Source of the DNA: an uncultured Poribacteria bacterium
Lineage (GTDB): Bacteria; Poribacteria; WGA-4E; PCPOR2b
Length of the DNA: 64,000 nt
Assembly: GCA_958296125.1 (NCBI GenBank)
Contig: OY282444.1
Span: 3,319,623 to 3,383,622, forward strand
Reading direction: 5' to 3'
Position 1 is the first letter of the stretch. Each line of letters begins with the position of its first letter. This document shows positions 46,253 to 54,450 of the stretch, in pieces. The position numbers and the translations under genes are program-made. The notes below the pieces were generated by a model. The model was not told the origin of the DNA, did not search any database, and worked only from the letters and a program-made list of their open reading frames with translations.

Positions 46253-47086
46253 ATGAAAATTGCAACTAATCCAACCAACGGAGAAATCCTTGATAAGAAA
46301 GACCCCTATCTCTATGGGTGGCGTGAAGCAATACGGACTTTGTCAGACGGAACAGAAATCGTGGAACGGACCCCCCTGACACTTGAGGACATCCTTCACC
46401 CCCAGGTGGGAGATTACCGAATGCACTCCGATGAACATGAGCGATTTTGTAACTATCTCTACAATGTATTGTCAGCTCGACTCGCCGATAAACCGGATGC
46501 CGTGGTCTTGCATGACCTGCGCGTGGCGTGGGCCCACCCTTCTCTGAGAGCCCATGGCCCCGACATTGCGGTGATTTTCAACGTTCGGCGACATATCAAC
46601 TGGAGTACCTTCTCGGAAGCAGAAGAGGGGACGAAGCCAAGCCTGATTATTGAAATCGTTTCACCTTCGACCCGTTCAGTCGATGTTGTCAAGAAGGTTG
46701 ACCACTATGCGCGGGTCGGCGTGCCGAACTACATCATCGTAGATCGATTTGAGCGGCGGGGGGTCATGGTGCGAGAGTTGGTGGGATACCGGCTCACATC
46801 GGATGGCTATTCGGATGGCTATGAGGAATTGAGTCCCAATGCGGATGGCTGGCTATGGCTTGAGCCTGTCAACCTTTGGATCGGCTTGGATGGCGAAGAT
46901 TTAGTCTGCTATGATGAAAGCGGCGAAGCTATCCTCAATTACGTAGGAGTGACAGCGGCCCGTGCGGCAGCGGAAGCGCGTGCCGCTGCGGAAGCCCAAG
47001 CTCGTGCTGCGGAAGCCCAAGCCCGTGCTGCGGCAGAGGAACGGATTCGTCAACTTGAAGCTGAATTACAGCGTCGTATACCGTAG
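46253..47086 (+). CDS. Uma2 family endonuclease-like protein, tandem copy 3
   Basis: This 277-residue copy matches copies 1 and 4 in the core, has SDGYSDGY, and carries two EAQARAA heptads in the tail. Small changes include ADKPDAV for ADEPDAV and LEPVNLWIG for LDPVNLWLG. The catalytic pattern is unchanged, so the gene should be functional. Confidence 0.88.
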   Translation: MKIATNPTNGEILDKKDPYLYGWREAIRTLSDGTEIVERTPLTLEDILHPQVGDYRMHSDEHERFCNYLYNVLSARLADKPDAVVLHDLRVAWAHPSLRAHGPDIAVIFNVRRHINWSTFSEAEEGTKPSLIIEIVSPSTRSVDVVKKVDHYARVGVPNYIIVDRFERRGVMVRELVGYRLTSDGYSDGYEELSPNADGWLWLEPVNLWIGLDGEDLVCYDESGEAILNYVGVTAARAAAEARAAAEAQARAAEAQARAAAEERIRQLEAELQRRIP

Positions 47087-47191
47087 ACCGCCTCGCCCGG
47101 AACCAGTCACATCACTCTCTTATGTATAGTTCAGGGAAGGCTTAAAGGATTGAGATTAACCGGATTTATTCTTTAAGAAGGGAACATCGCC

Positions 47192-48067
47192 ATGAAAATT
47201 GCAACTAATCCAACTAACGGAGAAATCCTTGATAAGAAAGACCCCTATCTCTATGGGTGGCGTGAAGCAATACGGACTTTGTCAGACGGAACAGAAATTC
47301 TGGAACGGACCCCCCTGACACTTGAGGACATCCTTCACCCACAGATAGGAGATTACCGAATGCACTCCGATGAACATGAGCGATTTTGTAACTATCTCTA
47401 CAATGTATTGTCAGCTCGACTCGCCGATGAACCGGATGCCGTGGTCTTGCATGACCTGCGCGTGGCGTGGGCCCACCCTTCTCTGAGAGCCCATGGCCCC
47501 GACATTGCGGTGATTTTCAACGTTCGGCGGCACATCAACTGGAGTACCTTCTCGGAAGCAGAAGAGGGGACGAAGCCAAGCTTGATTATTGAGATCGTTT
47601 CACCTTCGACCCGCTCAGTCGATGTTGTCAAGAAGGTTGACCACTATGCGAGGGTCGGTGTGCCGAACTACATCATCGTAGATCGATTTGAGCGGCGGGG
47701 GGTCATGGTGCGAGAGTTGGTGGGATACCGGCTCACATCGGATGGCTATTCGGATGGCTATGAGGAATTGAGTCCCAATGCGGCCGGATGGCTATGGCTT
47801 GATCCTGTCAACCTTTGGCTTGGCTTGGATGGCGAAGATTTAGTCTGCTATGATGAAAGCGGCGAAGCTATCCTCAATTACGTAGGAGTGACAGCGGCCC
47901 GGGCGGCAGCGGAAGCGCGTGCCGCTGCGGAAGCCCAAGCTCGTGCTGTGGAAGCTCAAGCTCGTGCTGCGGAAGCCCAAGCTCGTGCTGCGGAAGCCCA
48001 AGCTCGTGCTGCGGCAGAGGAACGGATTCGTCAACTTGAAGCTGAATTACAGCGTCGTATACCGTAG
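47192..48067 (+). CDS. Uma2 family endonuclease-like protein, tandem copy 4
   Basis: This 291-residue copy is the longest. Its tail holds four EAQARAA-type heptads encoded by a 21-bp repeat (one with Val in place of Ala), then EERIRQLEAELQRRIP as in the others. The core is intact. The unit ends 26 bases after the stop codon of the ABC permease gene on the opposite strand begins, so the two converge and overlap in the shared end region. Confidence 0.88.
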   Translation: MKIATNPTNGEILDKKDPYLYGWREAIRTLSDGTEILERTPLTLEDILHPQIGDYRMHSDEHERFCNYLYNVLSARLADEPDAVVLHDLRVAWAHPSLRAHGPDIAVIFNVRRHINWSTFSEAEEGTKPSLIIEIVSPSTRSVDVVKKVDHYARVGVPNYIIVDRFERRGVMVRELVGYRLTSDGYSDGYEELSPNAAGWLWLDPVNLWLGLDGEDLVCYDESGEAILNYVGVTAARAAAEARAAAEAQARAVEAQARAAEAQARAAEAQARAAAEERIRQLEAELQRRIP

Positions 48068-48092
48068 ACCGCCTCGCCCGGAACCAGTCACA

Positions 48093-49028
48093 TCACTCTC
48101 TGCGGTAAGGTAGAGCAAGCGCGGCGGGTGGTCTGACTTGTCCAACAAATCCTGCCAACACAAGCAGCGTCAAAACATAAGGCAGCATTAGGAAGAATTG
48201 GTAGGGGATAAATCCGAGGCCTGCAATTGCTTGCAAACGGTCAGGTAGAGCATTGGCAAGCCCAAACAGCAGTGCCGCACCACACGCCTTGACCGGATGC
48301 CACTTCCCGAAGATCACAATCGAGAGCGCGATAAAGCCGCGCCCTGCGGTCATCTCAGTGCTGAAGAACGGCACGTCCACCAACGAGAGATACCCCCCGG
48401 CAAGCCCCGCCATGAACCCGCCAAAGAGGACGCATCTCGCCTGCAACCGAAGTACGCTGACACCAACGGTATCCGCTGCCTTTGGGTGTTCACCGCAGGC
48501 TTGGATGGCGAGGCCATGATGGGTATGAAACAGATAAAAATACACGGCAGGAACAGCAAGAAATGTCATATAGACGAGGAAATTGTGCTGAAATAGGATG
48601 GGACCGATAATCGGTATATTGGACAACAGCGGGATATGGAGCGGCTGGAAGATTGTCACCTTCAGTGCATCCCCAGTTGCACCAAAGATTCGGCGATATA
48701 ACACCTCGACGAGGCCGAATGCCAAGAGGTTAATGCCGGTGCCCGTCACGACCTGATCAGTCTTTAGCCACAGGATCAAGGTTGCAAAAATGCTCGCTAA
48801 GACCACACCGCTCAATCCACTGAACAGGATGCCGAGCCACGGTGCAAGCCCAGGGTTCATATCTTGGATGTAGAATGAACCGATCCAGCCGGTAAACGCC
48901 CCCAAAATCATCATGCCTTCCAGTCCGATATTGATGACCCCGGCGCGTTCAGCGATAATCTCTCCGAGGGCGACAAGCAAAAGTGGTGTTGCGTAGCGAA
49001 CTGTTGCTTCGAGAATGGGCTCAATCAT
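48093..49028 (-). CDS. ABC transporter permease, nucleoside/simple-sugar type (NupQ/YufQ-like)
   Basis: This 311-residue inner membrane permease has about eight to ten hydrophobic spans and the family blocks EIIAERAGVINIGLEGMMILGAF at residues 22-44 (two consecutive conserved blocks), GDALKVTIFQP and GGYLSLVDVPFF. NupQ-type proteins form uptake systems for nucleosides or sugars with NupP, NupO and a lipoprotein. No partner genes are seen; upstream is a Gfo/Idh fragment with overlapping ATGA, so the operon looks broken. It may use subunits encoded elsewhere. Confidence 0.85.
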   Translation of the reverse strand: MIEPILEATVRYATPLLLVALGEIIAERAGVINIGLEGMMILGAFTGWIGSFYIQDMNPGLAPWLGILFSGLSGVVLASIFATLILWLKTDQVVTGTGINLLAFGLVEVLYRRIFGATGDALKVTIFQPLHIPLLSNIPIIGPILFQHNFLVYMTFLAVPAVYFYLFHTHHGLAIQACGEHPKAADTVGVSVLRLQARCVLFGGFMAGLAGGYLSLVDVPFFSTEMTAGRGFIALSIVIFGKWHPVKACGAALLFGLANALPDRLQAIAGLGFIPYQFFLMLPYVLTLLVLAGFVGQVRPPAALALPYRRE

Positions 49029-49134
49029 GTTGCGTGAAATTTCCTTTAAGGACAGCGAAAGCTACGTCGCGTAGAGGGCTGCCGCAACCGCCGTGACCTC
49101 CAAGACCGACCAGTCCAAGCCTGACTTTATCCAT
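49021..49134 (-). pseudogene. N-terminal fragment of a Gfo/Idh/MocA oxidoreductase
   Basis: The frame encodes MDKVRLGLVGLGGHG, the beta strand and glycine loop of a Gfo/Idh Rossmann domain, then 22 unrelated residues and a stop inside the start of the ABC permease gene (ATGATTGA overlap). A GGAGGG site lies 3 bases before the ATG. The 37-codon fragment is too short to bind NAD; it may survive because its ribosome site couples translation to the permease. Confidence 0.6.
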
Positions 49135-49148
49135 GGTCCCTCCGTTAT

Positions 49149-49670
49149 CTACGGGGCATAATTTTCTAAATCCGGTTCGATAGCCAGTCCTTGCTCCAGA
49201 TCGAAATCGACTTCGACCGAATGGGTGTGATAGTCCTGATCGCCACGAACCGTTTGGTAGACATCGGTGTCCTCCACACAGATAGGCATGGTATGCCACA
49301 CCTTGAGCCCCAAACAGACCCCCACACTCCCGTCCGAATAGAAGGCGTGCACATCTTCAGCTGCTAGGGTATCCTTGACAGGCCCGACCAGAAACACTGT
49401 TGGACGGTGCAGGCTTGGATAGAACGCCTGACCCGCGTCGGTGTGAAAAGCGAAGTGTGCCCGTTGCAACCCTTCGGAGAGCGGCGTTTTTTGGGGTTCG
49501 GAGTCCGCAGGCATCTCAGAAAGAGCCGCGGTCACAGGATATGCAGCCGTCCTAAGTCCCCCTTTTGCTATCTCTGGTTTAGCTTCCTCAAACGATTCAA
49601 TAACTTCCCCGAATGGCGCAAAGGCTTCGGGGGTCAGCGGTTCAACTTTGACTTTGAAGCTTTTCCACAT
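49149..49670 (-). CDS. Ureidoglycolate lyase (AllA) family protein
   Basis: This 173-residue protein is of the AllA cupin-like family, which cleaves ureidoglycolate to glyoxylate and urea at the end of purine degradation: FKVKVEPLTPEAFAPFGEVI at the start, FYPSLHRPTVFLVGP, LKVWHTMPICVED with a His, and SVEVDFDLEQGLAIEP at the end. Next upstream on the same strand is a malate/lactate/ureidoglycolate-type dehydrogenase, which supports a ureide role. AGGAGGG precedes the ATG. Confidence 0.78.
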   Translation of the reverse strand: MWKSFKVKVEPLTPEAFAPFGEVIESFEEAKPEIAKGGLRTAAYPVTAALSEMPADSEPQKTPLSEGLQRAHFAFHTDAGQAFYPSLHRPTVFLVGPVKDTLAAEDVHAFYSDGSVGVCLGLKVWHTMPICVEDTDVYQTVRGDQDYHTHSVEVDFDLEQGLAIEPDLENYAP

Positions 49671-49821
49671 GGTTCTAACCCTCCTCTAGTGCAGGTTTCC
49701 TAACCTACCTAACAGATTGGAAATCTGCCCGTAAAAAGTCTTACCCGGAAGTCCAAATGGTATAATACGAATTTATATTCACACAGAGCAACAGAGCACA
49801 AAAATCAGTGAAGGTATTAAC

Positions 49822-50829
49822 CTATAGCCGCATGGTCGGTGACAAGCCAAATTCCTCGGCGGTTTGATTGAGTCGCTCGATATCTGCGAAGCTGATAGGT
49901 GCACCATCGCGTCTGTATTCATGTTCCCTGCGAGACTCAAGTGTTCCGGGAAGCGTCGCCTCATCGTAGCCTCGCAACGGTGCCATAGTCTCCCGGACTC
50001 CACGCACCAAGTTATCAACTCCGGCCCGGAATTCTTCTGGATCGGTGAATAGCCCTATATCCATAACCACAATCAACCCCCCAGCTTGTCCACGGGGCCA
50101 TTTCGCCTTTACCGCTTTCGCCCGTGCACTGTCTGTGCCGACAAAGGGGCCACCGAGCCCCCTAGCGATGCCGGTATAGCCCATAGACTTGAAGAAGGCG
50201 GCTGGAATCATTTCCTGCAAGGTATCAAATTCTTCACCGCGCTGATAGTCGGCAAGGATGCAGGTTGCCATGTCTGGAATCAGTGGGGGTTCGTCCTGAC
50301 CGGGCAGCCCAAAACAGAGCGGAGGATTGCCCCAATAGGCAGAAGGCGGGCGGTTGTTTGGATCGGTTGGCCCCATTTCACTTGAACCGCCCTGAACGGA
50401 AAAGGCAGTGCAGCCCGCCTCCATTGCCCGACGGACATAGTGCCCCGCCGAACCGTAGTGGCCGATGTGACAGGTTGCGCCGACACTCACACCGTTCGCC
50501 TTTGCCTTGGTGATAGCCCGTTCGGTTGCCATCATCATAGGCGCGTAGCCCAAGCCGCCATCCCCATCGATCAGGACAGCGGTGGCAGTTTCTTTGAGGA
50601 CCTGGCAGTTGGGATTGGGGTTAATCAGCTTGTCTCGCAGGCTCTCACAATAACCGGGGACCTGTCGGAGACCGTGGGAGTGTACCCCCCGCAGGTCGGC
50701 GTTGGTCAATAATTCGGCGAGTTGCTCCGCGTGATCCGCACGCAAGCCCGCAGCTTTGAAACAGGCTCCAGCGAAGTCACGCAGCTCCGTTTCTGAGATA
50801 CGTTTGGATTCTGTGGGTGGACGGTTCAT
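49822..50829 (-). CDS. Malate/L-lactate/ureidoglycolate dehydrogenase family (Ldh2/AllD)
   Basis: This 335-residue NAD(P)-dependent dehydrogenase shows ADLRGVHSHGLRQVPGY with the catalytic His near residue 51, DGDGGLGYAPMMMA and VGATCHIGHYGSAGHYV. The family includes AllD (ureidoglycolate dehydrogenase), malate and sulfolactate dehydrogenases. The adjacent AllA-type gene favours a ureide substrate; alternatives remain open. ATAGGAGG precedes the ATG. It ends the block Gfo/Idh-AllD-AllA on this strand. Confidence 0.85.
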   Translation of the reverse strand: MNRPPTESKRISETELRDFAGACFKAAGLRADHAEQLAELLTNADLRGVHSHGLRQVPGYCESLRDKLINPNPNCQVLKETATAVLIDGDGGLGYAPMMMATERAITKAKANGVSVGATCHIGHYGSAGHYVRRAMEAGCTAFSVQGGSSEMGPTDPNNRPPSAYWGNPPLCFGLPGQDEPPLIPDMATCILADYQRGEEFDTLQEMIPAAFFKSMGYTGIARGLGGPFVGTDSARAKAVKAKWPRGQAGGLIVVMDIGLFTDPEEFRAGVDNLVRGVRETMAPLRGYDEATLPGTLESRREHEYRRDGAPISFADIERLNQTAEEFGLSPTMRL

Positions 50830-50840
50830 TGTATTTCCTC

Positions 50841-52010
50841 CTATCCCTTTTGCTTATTCTCGTGTAATGTTTTCATAACTTGATGGTGCCCCATGCCCTG
50901 ACTGCGTAGCTCGGCATAAGCTTTCTCATCAATAGCATCGCGTTTGAGAAAGCCGCGGATATCATATCTGCCCGGTTTCTCTACCGGCAGCTTGCCCTCG
51001 TCCACCATCAACTCCAACGGATAGCCCTCCTCCTGTAGAGGTAGGTTGATAACACGGTGCTGTCGGGCGGATTCATAAAGAGCCATCATGATCTCTACAG
51101 TCGCGCGCGCTTTTCTGCCGGTGCCACGGTGTTCGGGCCCACCTTCGATCCAAGCGATAAGTTCACGCACCTGTGCCGCGTTGGTCCGCCCGCCGATTGC
51201 TTGAATTTCTTCTGATTCTACGCGGAGGGGCACCTGTTCCCAACCGTTGGAGTTGGTGTTAAACAGTCTGACCCGTGCTTCGCTGACATCAAGCATACCT
51301 TCGGTCCCTCGGATGAGAAAGCCGCCCGCTGCTGCACCCTCCATGCACAGGTCCGACTGTATAAAGAGTTGCAGTCCACCTTCCATCTGCACGAGTGCCA
51401 TGCAGCTGTCTTCGATCGGCGTATCCCTCTCATAACGATCTGTATCCCGCTCTACCGCTCCCATCACCCAGACCGCTTGCGGATCGCCCAAAACGAAACG
51501 TGAGCCGTCAATCGCATGTGTGCCACAGTTGAGTAACCCCTGCTGGATCTTGCAGTTTACCCAGACCGGATCGCCGATGGCCTTCTGCTGAATCAGCTCA
51601 CGCCCCTTCTCCCAACCGGGCGTAAAGCGTCGCTGATGGCTGATTATCAATTTAGTGCTGCTCGCCTCGCAGGCATCAACCATACTGTTTGCCGCACCTA
51701 AGCTGGTCGCCATCGGTTTTTCGCAGATTACGGCTTTGACACCAGCCTGCGCCGCTGCGATGGTCGGTGCTGGATGCAGCGGATGCCATGTGCACACGCT
51801 GACGATATCTGGTTTCGCTTTTTCCAGCATCTCTTCAACAGTGGGGTAGCCCTGCGGAATGTTATACTTTTCCATATATTCCTCGCGGGCGACCATCAGT
51901 GGATCGGCGACTGCCACCACCTCTACATTGTCAACCAAATTATAGCCGTCCATGTGGGCGTTACCGATAGATCCACAACCAACAATTGCCGCAGTATATT
52001 GTTTAGACAT
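50841..52010 (-). CDS. Gfo/Idh/MocA family oxidoreductase
   Basis: This 389-residue protein starts AAIVGCGSIGNAHMDGY with the dinucleotide glycine loop, has VSVCTWHPLHPAPTI and VICEKPMATS with the catalytic Lys near residue 96, and an insertion-rich C-terminal domain. Substrate unknown. The stop lies 11 bases before the AllD-type gene, so the two are co-transcribed, and a PhyH gene lies 50 bases upstream. Confidence 0.9.
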   Translation of the reverse strand: MSKQYTAAIVGCGSIGNAHMDGYNLVDNVEVVAVADPLMVAREEYMEKYNIPQGYPTVEEMLEKAKPDIVSVCTWHPLHPAPTIAAAQAGVKAVICEKPMATSLGAANSMVDACEASSTKLIISHQRRFTPGWEKGRELIQQKAIGDPVWVNCKIQQGLLNCGTHAIDGSRFVLGDPQAVWVMGAVERDTDRYERDTPIEDSCMALVQMEGGLQLFIQSDLCMEGAAAGGFLIRGTEGMLDVSEARVRLFNTNSNGWEQVPLRVESEEIQAIGGRTNAAQVRELIAWIEGGPEHRGTGRKARATVEIMMALYESARQHRVINLPLQEEGYPLELMVDEGKLPVEKPGRYDIRGFLKRDAIDEKAYAELRSQGMGHHQVMKTLHENKQKG

Positions 52011-52060
52011 CTATTGCTACCTTTCTATTTAGGGTGAGTGTATCCGCGAATCTACGCGAA

Positions 52061-52813
52061 TTATGATTCGCGGGGACACCTCGGCAGCTTTCGCATTAAT
52101 CGCTTCTCGCGTTCCGAAAGCCCTGCCCAGACATATTCAGGAACCGGGTTCCGTTCCCGATGTTCTCGCTGCATCCAGCTACGGAGGCAGGCAAATACTG
52201 CAACGGGACGCGGGGTGTATGTATGATTGGGGGTCCCTCGATGTAAACAGCGCGGGTCTCGGATGAGGACATCACCAGCGTTCATCAGCAACGGTTCAAG
52301 CGGGATTTCACCATCTTCAATCCGACGCAACGCCTCCGCTTTTGGAAACAGATGTGTTCCGCGTGCGATCTCAAACGGTCCGTGCGCCGATGTAACATCA
52401 ATAAAAGGAAAGTTTACCGCAAGAATCGCGGGCGGATGTGGAAAATCGGGGTTTTCAGGAAAGAGCGGACCAACGTCGCCATGAACCTCCTGATACACCG
52501 AACCTATGAGCGGCGTGTCGCTGGCGTATTGGTCAATCATAAAATCCTCCCCCAACACTTGGCTTGCAATGGCGATAATCGTATCGTCATCGAAGAAGCA
52601 GGGATTATACAACGGCGGCTCGAAAGGCAGTGTGATGTAGTGCCTCGCTGGTCCGCGGTTCGGCGTGTCCCCATGTTCGACGACATAATCGCGCAGGATG
52701 GGTGCAAAGGCTGCGTTGCAAGCTTCAATAGCGGATTTGGGAAACTGGTCTCGCAGAATGCAGAACCCCTCTACCAGAATTTGCTCTGCCTTTTCCTGAA
52801 CCTCCACTGACAT
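52061..52813 (-). CDS. Phytanoyl-CoA dioxygenase (PhyH) family protein
   Basis: This 250-residue Fe(II)/2-oxoglutarate dioxygenase has the HxD pair in EVHGDVGPLFP, the distal His in DPRCLHRGTPN and the Arg in RPVAVFACLRSW. It differs clearly from the PhyH proteins at 19.6 and 60 kb, so the three are not recent copies. AAGGAG precedes the ATG. It lies between a Gfo/Idh gene and an aldo/keto reductase gene on one strand. Confidence 0.88.
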   Translation of the reverse strand: MSVEVQEKAEQILVEGFCILRDQFPKSAIEACNAAFAPILRDYVVEHGDTPNRGPARHYITLPFEPPLYNPCFFDDDTIIAIASQVLGEDFMIDQYASDTPLIGSVYQEVHGDVGPLFPENPDFPHPPAILAVNFPFIDVTSAHGPFEIARGTHLFPKAEALRRIEDGEIPLEPLLMNAGDVLIRDPRCLHRGTPNHTYTPRPVAVFACLRSWMQREHRERNPVPEYVWAGLSEREKRLMRKLPRCPRES

Positions 52814-52843
52814 TGTGTGATTCTCCTTGTTCTTTTCGCGGCT

Positions 52844-53857
52844 TCAAATCTGTGTTCGCCCCTGATAGATGAGCGGATGAACAATCCCAATTTTCTCTAT
52901 GGCAGCGTTGAGGTCGTCCGGAAGTGCCCCCCGGAGTGCGGCAGATATATTTAATTCAACCTCCCGGAGATTGCTGAAACCAACGACGATGGACTGTTGC
53001 CGCTTTTCTGAAAGCATCCACCGAATGCAGAGATCTGCCATGGGCACCCCCGCGTCCGCATGGAAATCGAGGAACCTGAAATAGGAGGCCTTGAAAGTCT
53101 CGTCCATCCAATCGGGAGGACTCTCCCGCCATCCGTTTTGAGGGACAGCAAGCCAACCTTTCATCAGCGGCGCACCAATCACAACACCCACGCCTAAGTC
53201 CTGAGCGGTCGGGAACAGGAATTCAACGGCATTCCTAAAGACCGGGTTGAACTGATGCGCTGCCATGACAGAATCAACCGTGACCCCTTTCAATACCCGC
53301 TCCAACAGGCGCGCATTTTTAGCAGTCAATCCTATAAAACGTGCCTTGCCGCTACGCTTCACATTTGCGAGAAATTCGACCGCCGGCGCATTAGAGAAAT
53401 TGTAGACTCTATCATCCTCAATGAGTGCACTCCAACTCCCCGCATTTTCATCATTGGGAATATCATCGGTCCACCACTTCAGATAATCCGCCTCGTGAAT
53501 CTGAATGATGTCCACGTAATCGGTCTGGAGTCGCTTGAGGGAGCTCTCGAATTGTTCCATGAGTTGGTCGGCATTACGGTGTGCCTGCAAGCTGTAGCGT
53601 TGGGAGTTCAAAAATCCTACCTTGGTGGCAAGGATAACCCGGTCCCGTTTTCCCTTCAAGGCAGCACCCAGCATGGTCTCATCCGTGCCATCCCCGTAGT
53701 TTGCGGACGTATCGAAATAGTTTACGCCGTGGTCAACCGCATAATCCACGCAACGATCCACACCAGCCTGCCCTTGACCTGCCATGAAAGCAGAACCGAG
53801 CCCAAGTTCGCTGACATGAAGTCCCGTCTTACCAAGTGTGCGTGTTCTCATTTCCAT
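52844..53857 (-). CDS. Aldo/keto reductase
   Basis: This 337-residue NADPH-dependent oxidoreductase shows LGKTGLHVSELGLGSA, GVNYFDTSANYGDG with the catalytic Asp and Tyr, VILATKVGF with the Lys, DYVDIIQIHEADY with the His, and FSNLREVELNIS at the cofactor end. This is the L-galactose dehydrogenase/D-threo-aldose-like subgroup common near Gfo/Idh genes. The start is uncertain between GTG 53866, ATG 53857 and ATG 53851; none has a strong ribosome site. Confidence 0.88.
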   Translation of the reverse strand: MEMRTRTLGKTGLHVSELGLGSAFMAGQGQAGVDRCVDYAVDHGVNYFDTSANYGDGTDETMLGAALKGKRDRVILATKVGFLNSQRYSLQAHRNADQLMEQFESSLKRLQTDYVDIIQIHEADYLKWWTDDIPNDENAGSWSALIEDDRVYNFSNAPAVEFLANVKRSGKARFIGLTAKNARLLERVLKGVTVDSVMAAHQFNPVFRNAVEFLFPTAQDLGVGVVIGAPLMKGWLAVPQNGWRESPPDWMDETFKASYFRFLDFHADAGVPMADLCIRWMLSEKRQQSIVVGFSNLREVELNISAALRGALPDDLNAAIEKIGIVHPLIYQGRTQI

Positions 53858-53970
53858 TGTTTTCACTTTCTTTCATCTAGCCCGTTGGGCGTGGAAACAC
53901 AAATAACGATGGTTTCTAAGAGACCAGCTTCACCGAGTCAGGAAATCGCGGAAATTCTGCAAGACCTCCA

Positions 53971-54411
53971 TTATTGGTCGCCACCCTGGGGTTGCGTTTT
54001 GCGGAGGACGACCTTGCCGGGACTCTTGATTTTCAAAGTCTCCGCTAGATAGCCTTCGTTAATGGCAACTTTTAGGATACTCCCCTCTACGCTGAAACGC
54101 ACCAAGTAATCTCCGACCGGCACATCGCCATAATTTTCAACGTAGCGACAGTTGATTTTCTCCCCATTTTCAAATTCGACTGTGATAGTATCTTTCAGAT
54201 TCCATCCGAGCGCAGTAAATGCAGCGGGTTTAATATCCGTTACGACATTAGCATGGTTGTCAATCGCCGTGATTTGCCCCACAATTTCTTCGTGGGCCGC
54301 CTTTTCGGCTTTTGCCATTCCCTCCTCCATGCCTGTCTTTCCCCTGCACCCCATCCCTAACATAATCCCGACCGCCAAGGTCAGGGTATAAAACAAAACA
54401 TTGTGTTTCAC
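53971..54411 (-). CDS. Lipoprotein with SAM hydroxide adenosyltransferase C-terminal-like domain
   Basis: This 146-residue protein has a lipoprotein signal (LGMGC) and then a domain like the C-terminal domain of DUF62/S-adenosyl-L-methionine hydroxide adenosyltransferases: IVGQITAIDNHANVVTDI, ENYGDVPVGDYLVRF, GSILKVAINEGYLAETLKI. In those enzymes this part completes the SAM site at the subunit interface, but the N-terminal catalytic domain is absent here. A GTG start follows AGGAGG. The protein probably binds a ligand outside the cytoplasm; function is unknown. Confidence 0.65.
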   Translation of the reverse strand: MKHNVLFYTLTLAVGIMLGMGCRGKTGMEEGMAKAEKAAHEEIVGQITAIDNHANVVTDIKPAAFTALGWNLKDTITVEFENGEKINCRYVENYGDVPVGDYLVRFSVEGSILKVAINEGYLAETLKIKSPGKVVLRKTQPQGGDQ

Positions 54412-54450
54412 AGCAAGCCTCCTTGTGTATGTGTAGGTTAATTTTCCAAA

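Larger units (their letters stand above)
44388..48101 (+). repeat. Four-unit tandem repeat carrying Uma2 genes
   Basis: Units start at 44388, 45306, 46191 and 47130 (918, 885, 939 and about 972 bp), each with TTCAGGGAAGGCTTAAAGG, an AAGAAGGGAACATCGCC leader and one Uma2 gene, then ACCGTAGACCGCCTCGCCC. They are nearly identical. The left edge includes the last codons of the ATP-grasp-like gene. Length differences come from short in-frame repeats. Confidence 0.9.

Noticed and set aside
47840-48034. Minus-strand frame with repeated FRSTSLG residues
   Set aside because: It is the antisense shadow of the EAQARAA heptad repeats in the fourth Uma2 gene.
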